Program-made: the position numbers and the translations under genes
NCBI GenBank assembly: GCA_021299375.1
Contig: JAJTGR010000017.1
Coordinates: forward strand, 62,001-126,000
DNA from: Gemmatimonadota bacterium
Lineage (GTDB): Bacteria > Gemmatimonadota > Gemmatimonadetes > Gemmatimonadales > Gemmatimonadaceae
DNA length: 64,000 bases
Direction: 5' to 3'
Shown here: piece after piece, positions 44,778 to 54,216 of the stretch
Layout of the letters: each line of letters begins with the position of its first letter
How positions within the stretch are numbered: the stretch's first letter is position 1
Notes under the pieces: model-generated
Database searches by the model: none
Told to the model about the DNA's origin: nothing
The model's input: the letters and a program-made list of their open reading frames with translations, nothing else

Positions 44778-46979
44778 ATGATGCATCGAATCGAACGTAC
44801 GTTTGCCGGCCGCCCCCTGATCATCGAAACCGGCCGGATGGCAAAGCAGGCGGCGGGGTCCGCTGTCGTCCAGTTCGGCGAAACCATGGTGCTCGCCGCC
44901 GTGACGGTGAGCGAGAACCAGAGCCCCTTGCCGTTTTTCCCGCTCACGGTCGAGTACAAGGAAAAGACCTACGCCGCGGGGAAGATCCCGGGTGGCTTCA
45001 TCAAGCGGGAGGGACGCCCGCATGATCACGAGATCCTTGCGGCCCGCATCATCGACCGCTCGATCCGCCCGCTGTTTCCTGAAGGTTTCAAGAACGAAGT
45101 GCAGGTGTTCATCTACGTCATCTCCGCCGATCAGGAGAATGATGCCGATGTGCTGGCGCTTGTCGCCGCCTCGTTCGCGCTGAATGCCTCGAAGATCCCG
45201 TTCCTCGGCCCGATCGCCGGGGTCCGCGTGGGTCGAGTGCAGGGGCACTGGGTGCTCAACCCCACCTTCCAGCAGCTTGCGTTCTCCGACATGGAGCTCG
45301 TCGTGGCCGGCTCGAAGGATTCCATCGTGATGGTCGAAGGGGGCGCGCTCGAGGTGTCCGAGCACCACGTGCTCGAGTCGCTGCGTCTCTCGCACGATGG
45401 CATCCGTGAGCTCATCGCCATGCAGGAGGAGCTCCTCGCCAAGGTCCGGCAGCCCAAGATGGCGTGGACCAAGGCGGAATCGCCCGAGGGCGTGGCGACC
45501 AAGGTCAAGGAACTCGCGTCGGGCCGCATCCGCGAAGCCCTGAACCAGAAGGACAAGCACACGCGCATCGAAGCCGTGGAGCGCACCAAGAAGGAGCTGG
45601 CCGAGGGCCTCCTGGCCGAGTTCCCCGACAACGCCAAGGACATCCATACGCTTCTCGGCGACGTCGAGTACCACGAGCTGCGGGCACAGGTGCTCGACAC
45701 GAATCTCCGTGTCGACGGCCGCAAGCCGAACGAAGTGCGGGCCATCAGCATCGACAACGGCGTCCTCCCGCGGGCCCATGGGTCATCGCTGTTCACGCGC
45801 GGTCAGACGCAGGCGCTCGTTGCCGCCACGCTCGGCACCGCCAAGGATGCCCAGCGCCTCGATTCCATCAAGGAGCCGGGCGAAGTCACCCGCTCTTTCA
45901 TGCTGCACTACAACTTCCCGCCATTTTCCACGGGTGAAGTGCGTCCGATGCGCGGCACCAGCCGCCGCGAAATCGGCCACGGCAATCTGGCCGAGCGCGC
46001 ACTGCAGGGCGTGCTGCCCGACTTCGCCGAGTTCCCGTACACCATTCGCATCGTCTCCGATGTGCTTGAGTCCAACGGCTCGTCGTCGATGGCGTCGGTG
46101 TGCGGCGGTTCCCTGGCGCTGTTCGACGCCGGCGTGCCCATGAAGGCGGCCGTGGCGGGTGTGGCCATGGGACTCATCAAGGAGGGCAAGAAGTACGCCA
46201 TCCTCACCGACATCCTCGGTACCGAAGACCATCTGGGCGACATGGACTTCAAGGTGGCCGGTACGCGCGACGGCATCACGTCCATCCAGATGGACATCAA
46301 GATCGAGGGGCTCGACCTCAAGATCATGGAGGAAGCCCTCGCCCAGGCAAAGGAAGGCCGCCTCCACATCCTCGGCGAGATGGACAAGGCGCTGGCTGCG
46401 CCGCGCGCCGATCTGTCCCCGTACGCGCCGCGCATCGTGACGGTGCACATCCCGGTGGACAAGATCGGCGAGCTGATCGGCCCGAAGGGCAAGAACATCC
46501 GCGGCATCCAGGAGGAGACGGGCGCCGAACTGACGGTCGATGACGACGGCACGGTGACCATCGCGGCCGTGGGTGGCGAGAGCATGGAACGGGCACGGCA
46601 GATGGTCATGGCCATCACCGCCGAGCCGGTCGTCGGCGAGACGTACGAGGGCACGGTGAAGACCGTGACGGCCTTCGGCGCCTTCGTCGAGATCATGCCC
46701 GGGACCGAGGCGCTGCTGCATGTCTCGGAGATGCGCTGGGAACGCGTCGAGAAGCCCGAAGACGTCTGCAAGAAGGGCGATCGGGTGACGGTCAAGCTCA
46801 TCGACCGTGATGAGCGTGGTCGCCTGCGCCTGAGCATGAAGGCACTGCTCCCGAAGCCGGAGGGGATGCCCGAGCACGAGGAGCGCCCGCGCCGCGAGGA
46901 GAGCGGTGAGCGTGGCGAACGCGGTGGTGACCGCGGCGGACGCGGCGGGCGGAATGGCGGTGGTCGCGATCGGCGCTGA
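44778..46979 (+). CDS. pnp: Polyribonucleotide nucleotidyltransferase with Arg/Gly-rich tail
   Basis: PNPase, the phosphorolytic 3'-5' exoribonuclease; 733 residues. Two RNase PH domains flank a helical domain (KIPGGFIKREGRPHDHE in the first; RGTSRREIGHGNLAERAL, SSMASVCGGSLALFDAG in the second), followed by a KH domain (LIGPKGKNIRGIQEETGAEL) and an S1 domain (TVTAFGAFVEIMPGTEALLH). The last ~35 residues are an Arg/Glu then Arg/Gly tail ([17 protein letters not shown]), like that of S2. ATG 44778 (or 44781) fits family starts; GAGG lies 11 nt upstream. The tail-coding region overlaps the following protease gene. Confidence 0.96.
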   Translation: MMHRIERTFAGRPLIIETGRMAKQAAGSAVVQFGETMVLAAVTVSENQSPLPFFPLTVEYKEKTYAAGKIPGGFIKREGRPHDHEILAARIIDRSIRPLFPEGFKNEVQVFIYVISADQENDADVLALVAASFALNASKIPFLGPIAGVRVGRVQGHWVLNPTFQQLAFSDMELVVAGSKDSIVMVEGGALEVSEHHVLESLRLSHDGIRELIAMQEELLAKVRQPKMAWTKAESPEGVATKVKELASGRIREALNQKDKHTRIEAVERTKKELAEGLLAEFPDNAKDIHTLLGDVEYHELRAQVLDTNLRVDGRKPNEVRAISIDNGVLPRAHGSSLFTRGQTQALVAATLGTAKDAQRLDSIKEPGEVTRSFMLHYNFPPFSTGEVRPMRGTSRREIGHGNLAERALQGVLPDFAEFPYTIRIVSDVLESNGSSSMASVCGGSLALFDAGVPMKAAVAGVAMGLIKEGKKYAILTDILGTEDHLGDMDFKVAGTRDGITSIQMDIKIEGLDLKIMEEALAQAKEGRLHILGEMDKALAAPRADLSPYAPRIVTVHIPVDKIGELIGPKGKNIRGIQEETGAELTVDDDGTVTIAAVGGESMERARQMVMAITAEPVVGETYEGTVKTVTAFGAFVEIMPGTEALLHVSEMRWERVEKPEDVCKKGDRVTVKLIDRDERGRLRLSMKALLPKPEGMPEHEERPRREESGERGERGGDRGGRGGRNGGGRDRR

Positions 46980-48243
46980 CGTCTCGGGCGCGACGTCGCC
47001 CACGCTGAAGCGGACGGACCTGCCCAATGGACTGACCGTGCTCTCGGAATCCGTTCCGGGAGCACGGTCGGTTGCTTTCGGTGCATGGGTGCGGGCGGCG
47101 ACCTTGCATGAGCAGGCCGACGAGATGGGCGTGTCGCACCTGCTCGAGCACATGGTGTTCAAGGGTACGCGGAGGCGTACCGCCCAGGACATCGCGTTGT
47201 CGCTCGAGACGCTCGGTGGCTCACTCGACGCCTACACCGAGCGTGAGCATACGTCATTTCAGGCGCGCGTGCTTGACGAGCACCTCCCCGAGGCGGCGGC
47301 CGTGATCGGCGAGCTGATCTTCGAGCCCCTGCTGCGCGAGCAAGACCTCGCGCTCGAACGCAAGGTGATCCTCGAGGAGATCAGCATGGTCGAGGACACC
47401 CCGGATGACATCATCTTCGACGTGCACAATCGCGCGCTCTGGGGCGATCACCCGCATGGGTACGCGATTCTCGGGACGCGCGCCACGGTCAAGGCACTGG
47501 ACGTGCCGCAACTTCGGGCCCTGCACGGCCGTGCGTATCACCCCGGGCGCCTCGTGGTGGCTGCGTCGGGACGCGTCGAGCACGGGCAACTGTTGGACGT
47601 GCTGCAGGGGGCCGGGTGGACCGGTCGCCCATGCGGCGACATGACCCCCTTCGCAATCGATCCGGTGGAGGCGGCGGGGCCGCACGCCGAGCATGTGAAG
47701 CGCAAGGACATCGCGCAGACGCATGTGGTCCTGGGCGGGCAGGGGATCGCACACGGGGATCCTCGCCGGTTCACGTTCGCGCTCCTCGACATGCTGCTCG
47801 GTGGCGGCATGAGCTCGCGGCTCTTCCAGCGGGTGCGCGAGGAGCTCGGGCTGGCCTACAGCGTCCAGACGTTCAGCAGCGCCTACCTCGATACCGGCAC
47901 GCACGGCGTGTACCTCGCCAGCGCGCCCGAGAGCGCTCAAGAAGCCCTTGATGCCGTGCGTGACGTGATGCGTGAGGTGGCGACGAACGGCCTGTCCGAG
48001 GCGGAGTTGGCCGCTGGCAAGCGGCAGCTCCGCGGGCAGCTGGTGCTGTCCATGGAAGGGATCTCGTCGCGGATGTATCGTGCAGCGACCACTGCGTTGT
48101 ACGGTGAGCCGTTCCGGACGGTCGATGAGCTGATGGCGCTCGTGGATGCCATCGACGAAGCACAGGTGCGTGACGTCGCGCGCGAGTTCTTCGATCCGGA
48201 CCGCCACGTGCTCGTCAGTCTCGGCCCGAAATCCGTCCGCTGA
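46954..48243 (+). CDS. M16 family zinc peptidase
   Basis: A 429-residue insulinase-like (pitrilysin superfamily) peptidase. The inverted zinc motif HLLEHMVFKG (HxxEH) lies near residue 67 and the distal Glu of the family near LEEISMVED about 75 residues later; the second, non-catalytic M16 domain has LLGGGMSSRLFQRVREELGL. No signal peptide, so probably a cytoplasmic processing peptidase. ATG 46954 overlaps the pnp tail by 26 nt; GTG 46906 would extend it by 16 residues. Following PNPase is its usual position in many bacteria. Confidence 0.92.
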   Translation: MAVVAIGADVSGATSPTLKRTDLPNGLTVLSESVPGARSVAFGAWVRAATLHEQADEMGVSHLLEHMVFKGTRRRTAQDIALSLETLGGSLDAYTEREHTSFQARVLDEHLPEAAAVIGELIFEPLLREQDLALERKVILEEISMVEDTPDDIIFDVHNRALWGDHPHGYAILGTRATVKALDVPQLRALHGRAYHPGRLVVAASGRVEHGQLLDVLQGAGWTGRPCGDMTPFAIDPVEAAGPHAEHVKRKDIAQTHVVLGGQGIAHGDPRRFTFALLDMLLGGGMSSRLFQRVREELGLAYSVQTFSSAYLDTGTHGVYLASAPESAQEALDAVRDVMREVATNGLSEAELAAGKRQLRGQLVLSMEGISSRMYRAATTALYGEPFRTVDELMALVDAIDEAQVRDVAREFFDPDRHVLVSLGPKSVR

Positions 48244-48280
48244 CTGTCGTTTCCGACACTCTCCTCTCGTCGAGTTGCTC

Positions 48281-49396
48281 ATGCGAATCGGTGTACCGAA
48301 AGAGATCAAGACCAACGAAAACCGCGTCGCGCTCGTCCCTGCCGGGGCTGAAGCCCTCACGGCGGCGGGCCATCAGGTGTTCATCGAGACCGGCGCCGGC
48401 ATCGGCAGCGGTTTCGAGGATGACGCCTACCGCGCCGTGGGCGCCGAGATCGTTCCCGATGCCGCCACGGCATGGGGCAAGGCCGAGCTGCTGCTCAAGG
48501 TCAAGGAGCCGATCGCGGCGGAATGGCAGTACCTGCGTCCCGACCTGACGCTCTTCACGTACTTCCACTTCGCCGCCGACGAGGCGCTCACGAAGGCGCA
48601 TCTGGCGAGCGGCGCCACCTGCATTGCCTACGAGACGGTGGAGCTGCCGAATCGCGACCTGCCCCTGCTCATTCCGATGAGCGAGGTGGCGGGGCGGATG
48701 GCCGTGCAGGAGGGGGCCAAGTACCTCGAGAAACTGTACGGAGGCCGCGGTGTGCTGCTCGGCGGCGTACCCGGGGTGGCACCGGCCAAGGTGGTCATTC
48801 TGGGCGGTGGCATCGTGGGCGTGAACGCCGCGAAAATGGCTGCGGGGCTTGGTGCGAAGGTCGTGGTACTCGACCTCTCGCTCGAGCGCCTGCGCTACCT
48901 CTCCGACGTGATGCCGGCGAACGTGCAGCTGGTGCATTCCAACCGGCACAACATCCTCGAACAGATCAGCACCTGTGATCTGGTGATCGGCGGTGTGCTG
49001 ATTCCGGGAGCCAAGGCGCCCAAGCTCGTGCGACGTGAGGATCTCGCGCGCATGCGTCCCGGTGCGGTCATCGTGGACGTGGCGGTCGACCAGGGCGGCT
49101 GCGTGGAGACCATCAAGCCGACCACGCACGAGAACCCGACCTACACGGTGGACGGGATCATTCATTACGGCGTGGCGAACATGCCGGGGGCGGTGCCGCG
49201 CACGTCGACACTGGCGCTCACCAACGCCACGTTACCGTACACCCTGCAGTTGGCCAACAAGGGCTGGAAGCAGGCGCTGAAGGACAATGGCGCGCTCCTG
49301 AAGGGGCTGAACATGTCGGCGGGGCAGGTGACCTACCAAGGCGTGGCCGATGCCTTCGGCATGCCGATGGCCGAGGCGGTGAGATTCCTCGACTGA
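48281..49396 (+). CDS. ald: Alanine dehydrogenase
   Basis: NAD-dependent enzyme interconverting L-alanine and pyruvate plus ammonium; 371 residues. MRIGVPKEIKTNENRVAL, KVKEPIAAEWQYL, TYFHFAAD, the Rossmann motif VVILGGGIVGVNAAKMA and DVAVDQGGCVET are diagnostic. ATG 48281 gives the exact family N-terminus. It lies 37 nt after the M16 gene; a strong hairpin follows. Confidence 0.97.
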   Translation: MRIGVPKEIKTNENRVALVPAGAEALTAAGHQVFIETGAGIGSGFEDDAYRAVGAEIVPDAATAWGKAELLLKVKEPIAAEWQYLRPDLTLFTYFHFAADEALTKAHLASGATCIAYETVELPNRDLPLLIPMSEVAGRMAVQEGAKYLEKLYGGRGVLLGGVPGVAPAKVVILGGGIVGVNAAKMAAGLGAKVVVLDLSLERLRYLSDVMPANVQLVHSNRHNILEQISTCDLVIGGVLIPGAKAPKLVRREDLARMRPGAVIVDVAVDQGGCVETIKPTTHENPTYTVDGIIHYGVANMPGAVPRTSTLALTNATLPYTLQLANKGWKQALKDNGALLKGLNMSAGQVTYQGVADAFGMPMAEAVRFLD

Positions 49397-49433
49397 ACCA
49401 GAGGAAACGGGTCGCTGGGCTGGGACCAACGCG

Positions 49434-49457
49434 GGGCCGGTGAGCTGTCACCGGCCC
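49434..49457. terminator. Hairpin after ald
   Basis: GGGCCGGTGA/TCACCGGCCC, 10 bp with a GCTG loop, flanked by further ACGCG/CGCGT complementarity. It separates ald from the convergent adhesin gene; there is no T tract. Confidence 0.65.
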
Positions 49458-49548
49458 TGACGCGTCTCTGCGCCTGGCGCGAACGGGGCGATCTGCTGGT
49501 ACCCGCGAGGCTCGCGAGTGCGGACCCGCCCAATTGATTGCCCCACTT

Positions 49549-49947
49549 TCAGCCGAGGTACTGCTCGAGCTGCTGCCGCTCGGCAACGGAGAGCGTGCTG
49601 CCGAAGATCAACGCTTCACCGAACACGCCCGGGAGCGACGGCCCTTCCTGTCCATGCCCCGTGTCGGTTCGGCTCTGCACCACCCAGCGCCCCCCCACCA
49701 TCGTGATGCCGGTTAACGGGCTGCCCACGGTGGTGAGCCGATCGAGGAGGTCGTGGCCATCGCCGCCGATGCACGAGCCGCTCGTGTGTGCGCCCGTCGC
49801 GCGGATGACCACGAGCGCACTGCGGGCGCCCGCAACGCCATAGGCCGTCGTGTTCCCGAGGAGGACGTCACCGGTGCCGCCGAAGACGACGGTGGGGCGG
49901 CCGTTGAGGGGGAGGGCCTCGCGGGTGGGCTTCGCGGCTGTGGCGTT
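49549..49947 (-). pseudogene. C-terminal remainder of the adhesin, beyond an in-frame TAG
   Basis: The reading frame of the adhesin continues unbroken for 132 codons after the TAG at 49950-49948, to a TGA at 49551-49549. The translation completes the third LamG-like module: LPLNGRPTVVFGG, then GEALIFGSTLSVAERQQLEQ, the same ending as the two upstream modules (GEVLIFSRALSTSERASLE and SEVLVFTGVLSDAARRTVE). So the stop falls inside a module rather than at the natural end. It may be a nonsense mutation, read-through, or a sequencing error; alone the fragment has no signal peptide and cannot be a secreted protein. Confidence 0.85.
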
Positions 49948-52900
49948 CTACTCGAGGTTGCGGCCACTGCCGCCGCGATCGCGCCAGACGACCTCGGCGT
50001 TCCCCGACTGGACTGAGAAGGTGCGCGCGTCCTGGGCCTCGAGGTGCAGTCCCGGGCTGGCCGGGAGCGTCCCCGTGGCGGTAAAGACGACGCTCTTCCC
50101 CTTCCCGGCGGTTGGGGAGAGCCAGGCGGTAAGCTGATTGGTGCCGAGGTCGAGCGTCCACGCGCTGCTGCCCGTGATGGGCACGCTGGCGTAGCCGCTG
50201 GCGTCCGTGGTGGTGGTGACGGTCGTGGCGGTGCTGCCGAAGCGGGCGCCGCCGCCGGTCACCTGCCAGGTCACGGTGGCGCTGGGGATTCCGGCTCCAG
50301 TGGCGTCGGTGACCCGGACGCGGGGGGCAGTTGCCGGGCTCGTCCCCACCGTCGCTGTCTGGCCATTGCCGGCGTCCTGGGTGAGCAGGCCCAGCGACCA
50401 CTTCGCCATGAGTCCGAGTTCCACCGTGCGGCGAGCGGCATCACTCAGCACGCCGGTGAACACGAGCACCTCGCTGATGCGGCCGGTGAGACTGCCGTCG
50501 CCATTGGTGGAGCCATCCCGGCGGTTGCCGAGCGTCTTGACCCAGCCGAGGGCGGCGCCGCTCGCTACGGAACCGGTGAGGCCGCCGTTGGTGAACAGTT
50601 GCCACTGCGCGGAGGAGCGAACCGTCACCAGGACGGGACCGGGTGCGGTGGGGAAGAGCGGGGACGCGATCCCCTGAAAGCGAAATCCGCGCCCCACGTT
50701 GCTGAAGTTCTGGGTCCCGCCGTTCCAGACATCGGACGCTGCCTGAACGTTTTCTCCCCAGTCAAGCACGGTGTACCCGCGATACGAGGTGCCGTCATCG
50801 AGCGGGTCGAACACCAGGAACGTCGTGGTTGTCAACGTCGGGCTGAAGGGGTTCAGCGGGTTGGTCGCCGTCTGCAGGAACCCATTGGTCACGTCGGCGT
50901 TCCAGTGCAACGTTGGGTGGCCGTTGAGCGCGTCGGTCAGGTACGTGGGCTGACGGCTCACCACGGACTGCACCGCCGGTACCTGGCCACCGGAGCGATC
51001 GCCCCACGACGCCACGAGACTGTTGTTGGCGGGTTCGTCGGCGCCGCTGCCGTTGGCGTTGATGTCGGTGGCATCGAGCCACCACGCGACCCCGCACACC
51101 GCGTAGGCACAGGCCCGGCCGGTCGCGGTGAAGACGACACTCTGTCCTTGGCCGGGGGTGCCGCTGAGCCAGGCAGTGAGTGTGTTCACGCCGGGCATGC
51201 CGAGGGTCCAGGAGCCCACGGTGGCCAGGCCGTTGGCGTTGGTGGTGGTGGTTTCGCCGGTGATGGTGCCCCCGCCGCCGGTTACCTGCCAAGTCACGGT
51301 GGCGCCGGCAAGCGGTGCCCCGGAGGCATCGGTGAGGCGCACACGGGGCGCGGTGCCGACCGGACTCCCGGCCAACGCGATCTGCCCCTCGCCCAGATCG
51401 CGGGTCAAGGTGCCGAGCCCCCACTTCACCATGAGGGCGGCTTCGAGGCTGGCCCGCTCGCTCGTGGAGAGCGCGCGGCTGAAGATCAGGACCTCCCCGA
51501 TCGTGCCGAGGAACAGACTGTTCTCCAGGGCGTTGCCAACGGCAAGGCGGGTGCGCCCCAGCGTGTGGCGACTCACGCTGGCCGATTGGCCAGTCCCGCG
51601 GTTGAGGCGCAGGACCTGACTGCTCCCATCGAAGTGTACCGCTCCGAGCGCGGGCGCCGCGGGGAGCGTCCGGTCGATCGTCGGGAACGGCCCGCTGCCG
51701 CTGCCCGGAGGACTCCGGTGCACGGCCCGAGTGCTGGTGAGGGTCTGCGAGGCGGCGACCCGTTCATCCCACCACACCGCAACGCTGCTGGTACCCACCG
51801 AGTCCAGCCGCAAGACACCGTAATCGCGGGCCGCATTCGGCTGAGGCTGGTACACCACGAGCATGCTGTAGCCATCGCCATTGAGACGAGCGGTGCTCAC
51901 GTCGTCGACGTACTGCCCGGCGAGGTTATCGAAGAGGAGGGCCGCGCGACCATTGAGCAGGTTGGTCCCCCGCACGGCCCCCAGCGCCGCGCCGCCACCG
52001 GCGCCGTTCCCGGCGACGGTCACGTCGTTCGCGGCGCCGGATCGGTCGCGGACGACCCGTACGCGGGCGTTCGGGGCGCTTGGCGTCGTGCCGGCATCGT
52101 CGCTGAAGAGGGTGCTGGCCTCGGTGGCGTCGAGCCAGAACGTGGCGCCGCACACGCCGTAGGCGGCCGGCACGGTGCTGGTGACCGTCGCCGTCGTGCT
52201 CAGGGCCTGCCCGTTCACCGTGGCGCGCACGGTGAGCGGGGTCCCGCCGCACGTGGTGGGCATGAGCGTGATCACGCGGCGGCCATCGGCGTCGGTGGTG
52301 CCCTCGTTGCGCACGGTGGCGGTGCCGCCGCTGACCTGAACGTTGACGTTGGCTCCGCTCATCGGGTTGCCGTGGGCATCGCGCGCCGTGACCTCGACGA
52401 GCGTCGTGTCGCCCCCCGTGCTCAGCGCGGGATCGGTGAGGCGGAGCGTACTGGCGGAGGCGTCTACGGCGCCGGCCGTCACGGTGAGTGACGGCGCGCC
52501 GGCGAGCAGCGTGTAGTCGGCAATGGCGCGCAGGGTGGCGGCTTGCGCGGTGGCCGTGGTGATGGTCGCGGTGGCGACGCCGACGGCATCGGTGGCGAGG
52601 GGCGGCTGCGTGATGCCAAGGGCGCGCCCGATCCCGCCAAGCTGCACGGGCACACCGGCGAGGGGCAGCCCGGCGGCAGAGCGGGCGGTGATCGTGGCGG
52701 ACACGGAGCCCGCGGCGCCGACGGTGGCCAGCCCCAGCGTCACCGTACTTTGGCTCGCGCTCACGGCGGTTACCGGGGCGCCGGCGCTGCTCACCGCGAG
52801 CGTCATCGACGCGGTGGTGGTGGCGCTGGAGTCGTCCTGGGCGGTGAGCTGCACACTGTAGCTGCCGGCGCTGCGATAGACGGTGCGCACCACCGGCCCG

Positions 52901-53214
52901 CTCACCTGCGTCACGCCGTTGCCGAGGCTCCAGGTGTAGGCCACGACGCGCCCGTCGCGGTCGAAGGCGTACGAGGCGTCGAAGGTGACGGTATCGCCGG
53001 GCTGGGGCCAGCGCGGGCTGATGCTGAACACCGCCTGCGGCGCGACGTTTGTCGATGCCCGTGGCAGGGACAGCTCGGGGGCACTCGGTGTCTCGTCGCA
53101 GGCGCCCAGGATGGTCGCGATGACCCCCGTGTGGAGCAACCAGCGACGGGGCGCCAACAGGCGGGGGGCGGACAGGCGGGGGGCGGACAGGCGGCGCCGT
53201 CGCATGAAGGACAC
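49948..53214 (-). CDS. PKD/Ig-like/LamG-like lipoprotein adhesin, interrupted at the C-terminus
   Basis: A 1088-residue surface protein. N-terminus: Arg-rich segment, hydrophobic stretch and lipobox LGAC (Cys39), so a lipoprotein. Then a PKD domain (about 58-143, FDRDGRVVAYTWSLGNGV), Big1/Ig-like domains (about 145-350) and repeating units of LamG-like module (WLDATEAS..., WLDATDIN..., third cut by the TAG) separated by Ig-like modules sharing APLAGATVTWQVTGGGG/IPSATVTWQVTGGG and LTAWLSGTPGQGQSVVFTATG. Start is GTG 53214 or ATG 53205, 3 nt after the upstream pilin-like gene, so it is the last gene of the chaperone-usher operon. Role as fibre tip or surface adhesin is inferred from the domains and position. 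Confidence 0.85.
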   Translation of the reverse strand: MSFMRRRRLSAPRLSAPRLLAPRRWLLHTGVIATILGACDETPSAPELSLPRASTNVAPQAVFSISPRWPQPGDTVTFDASYAFDRDGRVVAYTWSLGNGVTQVSGPVVRTVYRSAGSYSVQLTAQDDSSATTTASMTLAVSSAGAPVTAVSASQSTVTLGLATVGAAGSVSATITARSAAGLPLAGVPVQLGGIGRALGITQPPLATDAVGVATATITTATAQAATLRAIADYTLLAGAPSLTVTAGAVDASASTLRLTDPALSTGGDTTLVEVTARDAHGNPMSGANVNVQVSGGTATVRNEGTTDADGRRVITLMPTTCGGTPLTVRATVNGQALSTTATVTSTVPAAYGVCGATFWLDATEASTLFSDDAGTTPSAPNARVRVVRDRSGAANDVTVAGNGAGGGAALGAVRGTNLLNGRAALLFDNLAGQYVDDVSTARLNGDGYSMLVVYQPQPNAARDYGVLRLDSVGTSSVAVWWDERVAASQTLTSTRAVHRSPPGSGSGPFPTIDRTLPAAPALGAVHFDGSSQVLRLNRGTGQSASVSRHTLGRTRLAVGNALENSLFLGTIGEVLIFSRALSTSERASLEAALMVKWGLGTLTRDLGEGQIALAGSPVGTAPRVRLTDASGAPLAGATVTWQVTGGGGTITGETTTTNANGLATVGSWTLGMPGVNTLTAWLSGTPGQGQSVVFTATGRACAYAVCGVAWWLDATDINANGSGADEPANNSLVASWGDRSGGQVPAVQSVVSRQPTYLTDALNGHPTLHWNADVTNGFLQTATNPLNPFSPTLTTTTFLVFDPLDDGTSYRGYTVLDWGENVQAASDVWNGGTQNFSNVGRGFRFQGIASPLFPTAPGPVLVTVRSSAQWQLFTNGGLTGSVASGAALGWVKTLGNRRDGSTNGDGSLTGRISEVLVFTGVLSDAARRTVELGLMAKWSLGLLTQDAGNGQTATVGTSPATAPRVRVTDATGAGIPSATVTWQVTGGGARFGSTATTVTTTTDASGYASVPITGSSAWTLDLGTNQLTAWLSPTAGKGKSVVFTATGTLPASPGLHLEAQDARTFSVQSGNAEVVWRDRGGSGRNLE
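53157..53191 (-). repeat. 15-bp tandem repeat in the adhesin signal region
   Basis: Two full and one partial copy of a 15-bp unit (plus strand ACAGGCGGGGGGCGG) encode the repeated RLSAP residues just before the hydrophobic core of the signal peptide. In-frame copy-number changes would alter the n-region only. Confidence 0.75.
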
Positions 53215-53217
53215 GGG

Positions 53218-54216
53218 TCAGGCCCCCGTGTAGCGGATCGTCACCGCGATCGTGCCGGTGTACATCCCGCCCGGCTGGAGGGCGGCCGGCATGACCGTAC
53301 CCCCCAGGCACACCGTATTGCGCCCTGAGCTGCCCACGGGTGACGCGAGGGACAGCGTGACGCTCTGGCCACTGGTGGTATTGACGGCCGCGCCGGTACA
53401 CTCGGCGCCGGTGCGATGCACCCACGAGCCCACAGGCACGGTGGGGCCATCGCCGCGGCTGAGTTCAGACGGCAAGGCGTCGAATGTCACGTCCACCGAC
53501 GCGTTCAGCGGCCCGTCGATCATGAGCCGCAAGGCAGTCGCCGCGGCGGGTTCGAGCACAGCCGGAACGCCACCGTAGACACGTGGAAAGGTGAGCGGCG
53601 TGGCCAGCACGTTGAGCGGCGCCAGAATCGTGGCCGACACGAGCGCCTGAGTCGTGAGGCTGTTGGCGCCAGTGGTCAGATCTGAGGCGACGAAGGTCAC
53701 CGCGGCGCTGAAGCTGCCGCCAGCCGTGGCGATCGGTGGCTGGAGTGTCCCGCCGAGGCGAATCGTCGCGATACCATCCGCACCGAGTGTGACGGAGAAC
53801 GGGGTCCCGCTAGCCGGCGTGACGACGACCGGTGCCCCCCCGGTCCCCGTGGCCGTGGTGGCGGTCCAGCTCGATACACTGGCGAGTCCCGTGGACGCCA
53901 CGAGCTGGTTGGGGAACGTCAGCGTCGCCTGCAACACCGCGCCCGCGCGGCCGGTGATTGTGAACACGGCCGCCCCGGCGTCCGCTGGCAGCACCGTACG
54001 CAACTGGCGTGGCGCCACCGTGCCGAACGCCAGATCTGCCGACTTGGTGATACGCAGCGATTGTGCATGAAGCAGGTGCAGCGGCAGGAGGGCGATCAGC
54101 GGAAGGACCCCGAGCGCCCTGCGGCCGCCGTGCGCGACGCGCGCCAGCAGGCACCCCCGCAGGCGATTCCGTGCGAGGGGCTGCGCGATGATGGCGCGGA
54201 TGGGGCGGCACCTCAC
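53218..54216 (-). CDS. Two-domain DUF4402/pilin-like secreted protein
   Basis: A 332-residue exported protein. Signal peptide: Arg-rich n-region, hydrophobic LGVLPLIALLPLHLLHAQ, cleavage expected before SLRITKSADLAFG. Two tandem immunoglobulin-like pilin domains follow: the first with LAFGTVAPRQ (about 60-190), the second with TPLTFPRVYGG and ending MYTGTIAVTIRYTGA, the same ending as the divergent one-domain subunit (SYTGQIGVSVNYTGA). The N-terminal strand plus terminal G-Y-T-G beta strand fit the DUF4402 family, relatives of chaperone-usher pilins. GTG 54216 overlaps the stop of the chaperone-usher gene (GTGA). A two-domain subunit suggests an adaptor or tip adhesin. Confidence 0.8.
   Translation of the reverse strand: MRCRPIRAIIAQPLARNRLRGCLLARVAHGGRRALGVLPLIALLPLHLLHAQSLRITKSADLAFGTVAPRQLRTVLPADAGAAVFTITGRAGAVLQATLTFPNQLVASTGLASVSSWTATTATGTGGAPVVVTPASGTPFSVTLGADGIATIRLGGTLQPPIATAGGSFSAAVTFVASDLTTGANSLTTQALVSATILAPLNVLATPLTFPRVYGGVPAVLEPAAATALRLMIDGPLNASVDVTFDALPSELSRGDGPTVPVGSWVHRTGAECTGAAVNTTSGQSVTLSLASPVGSSGRNTVCLGGTVMPAALQPGGMYTGTIAVTIRYTGA

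Noticed and set aside
49948-49950. TAG as a pyrrolysine codon
   Set aside because: No pyl genes or nearby element are seen, TAG is used as an ordinary stop elsewhere (for example xseB and mreC), and adhesins are not pyrrolysine proteins; mutation or error is simpler.
53157-53191. Second 15-bp G-rich repeat considered as a mobile-element end or CRISPR
   Set aside because: It encodes the adhesin signal-peptide region in frame and has no flanking duplication or spacers.
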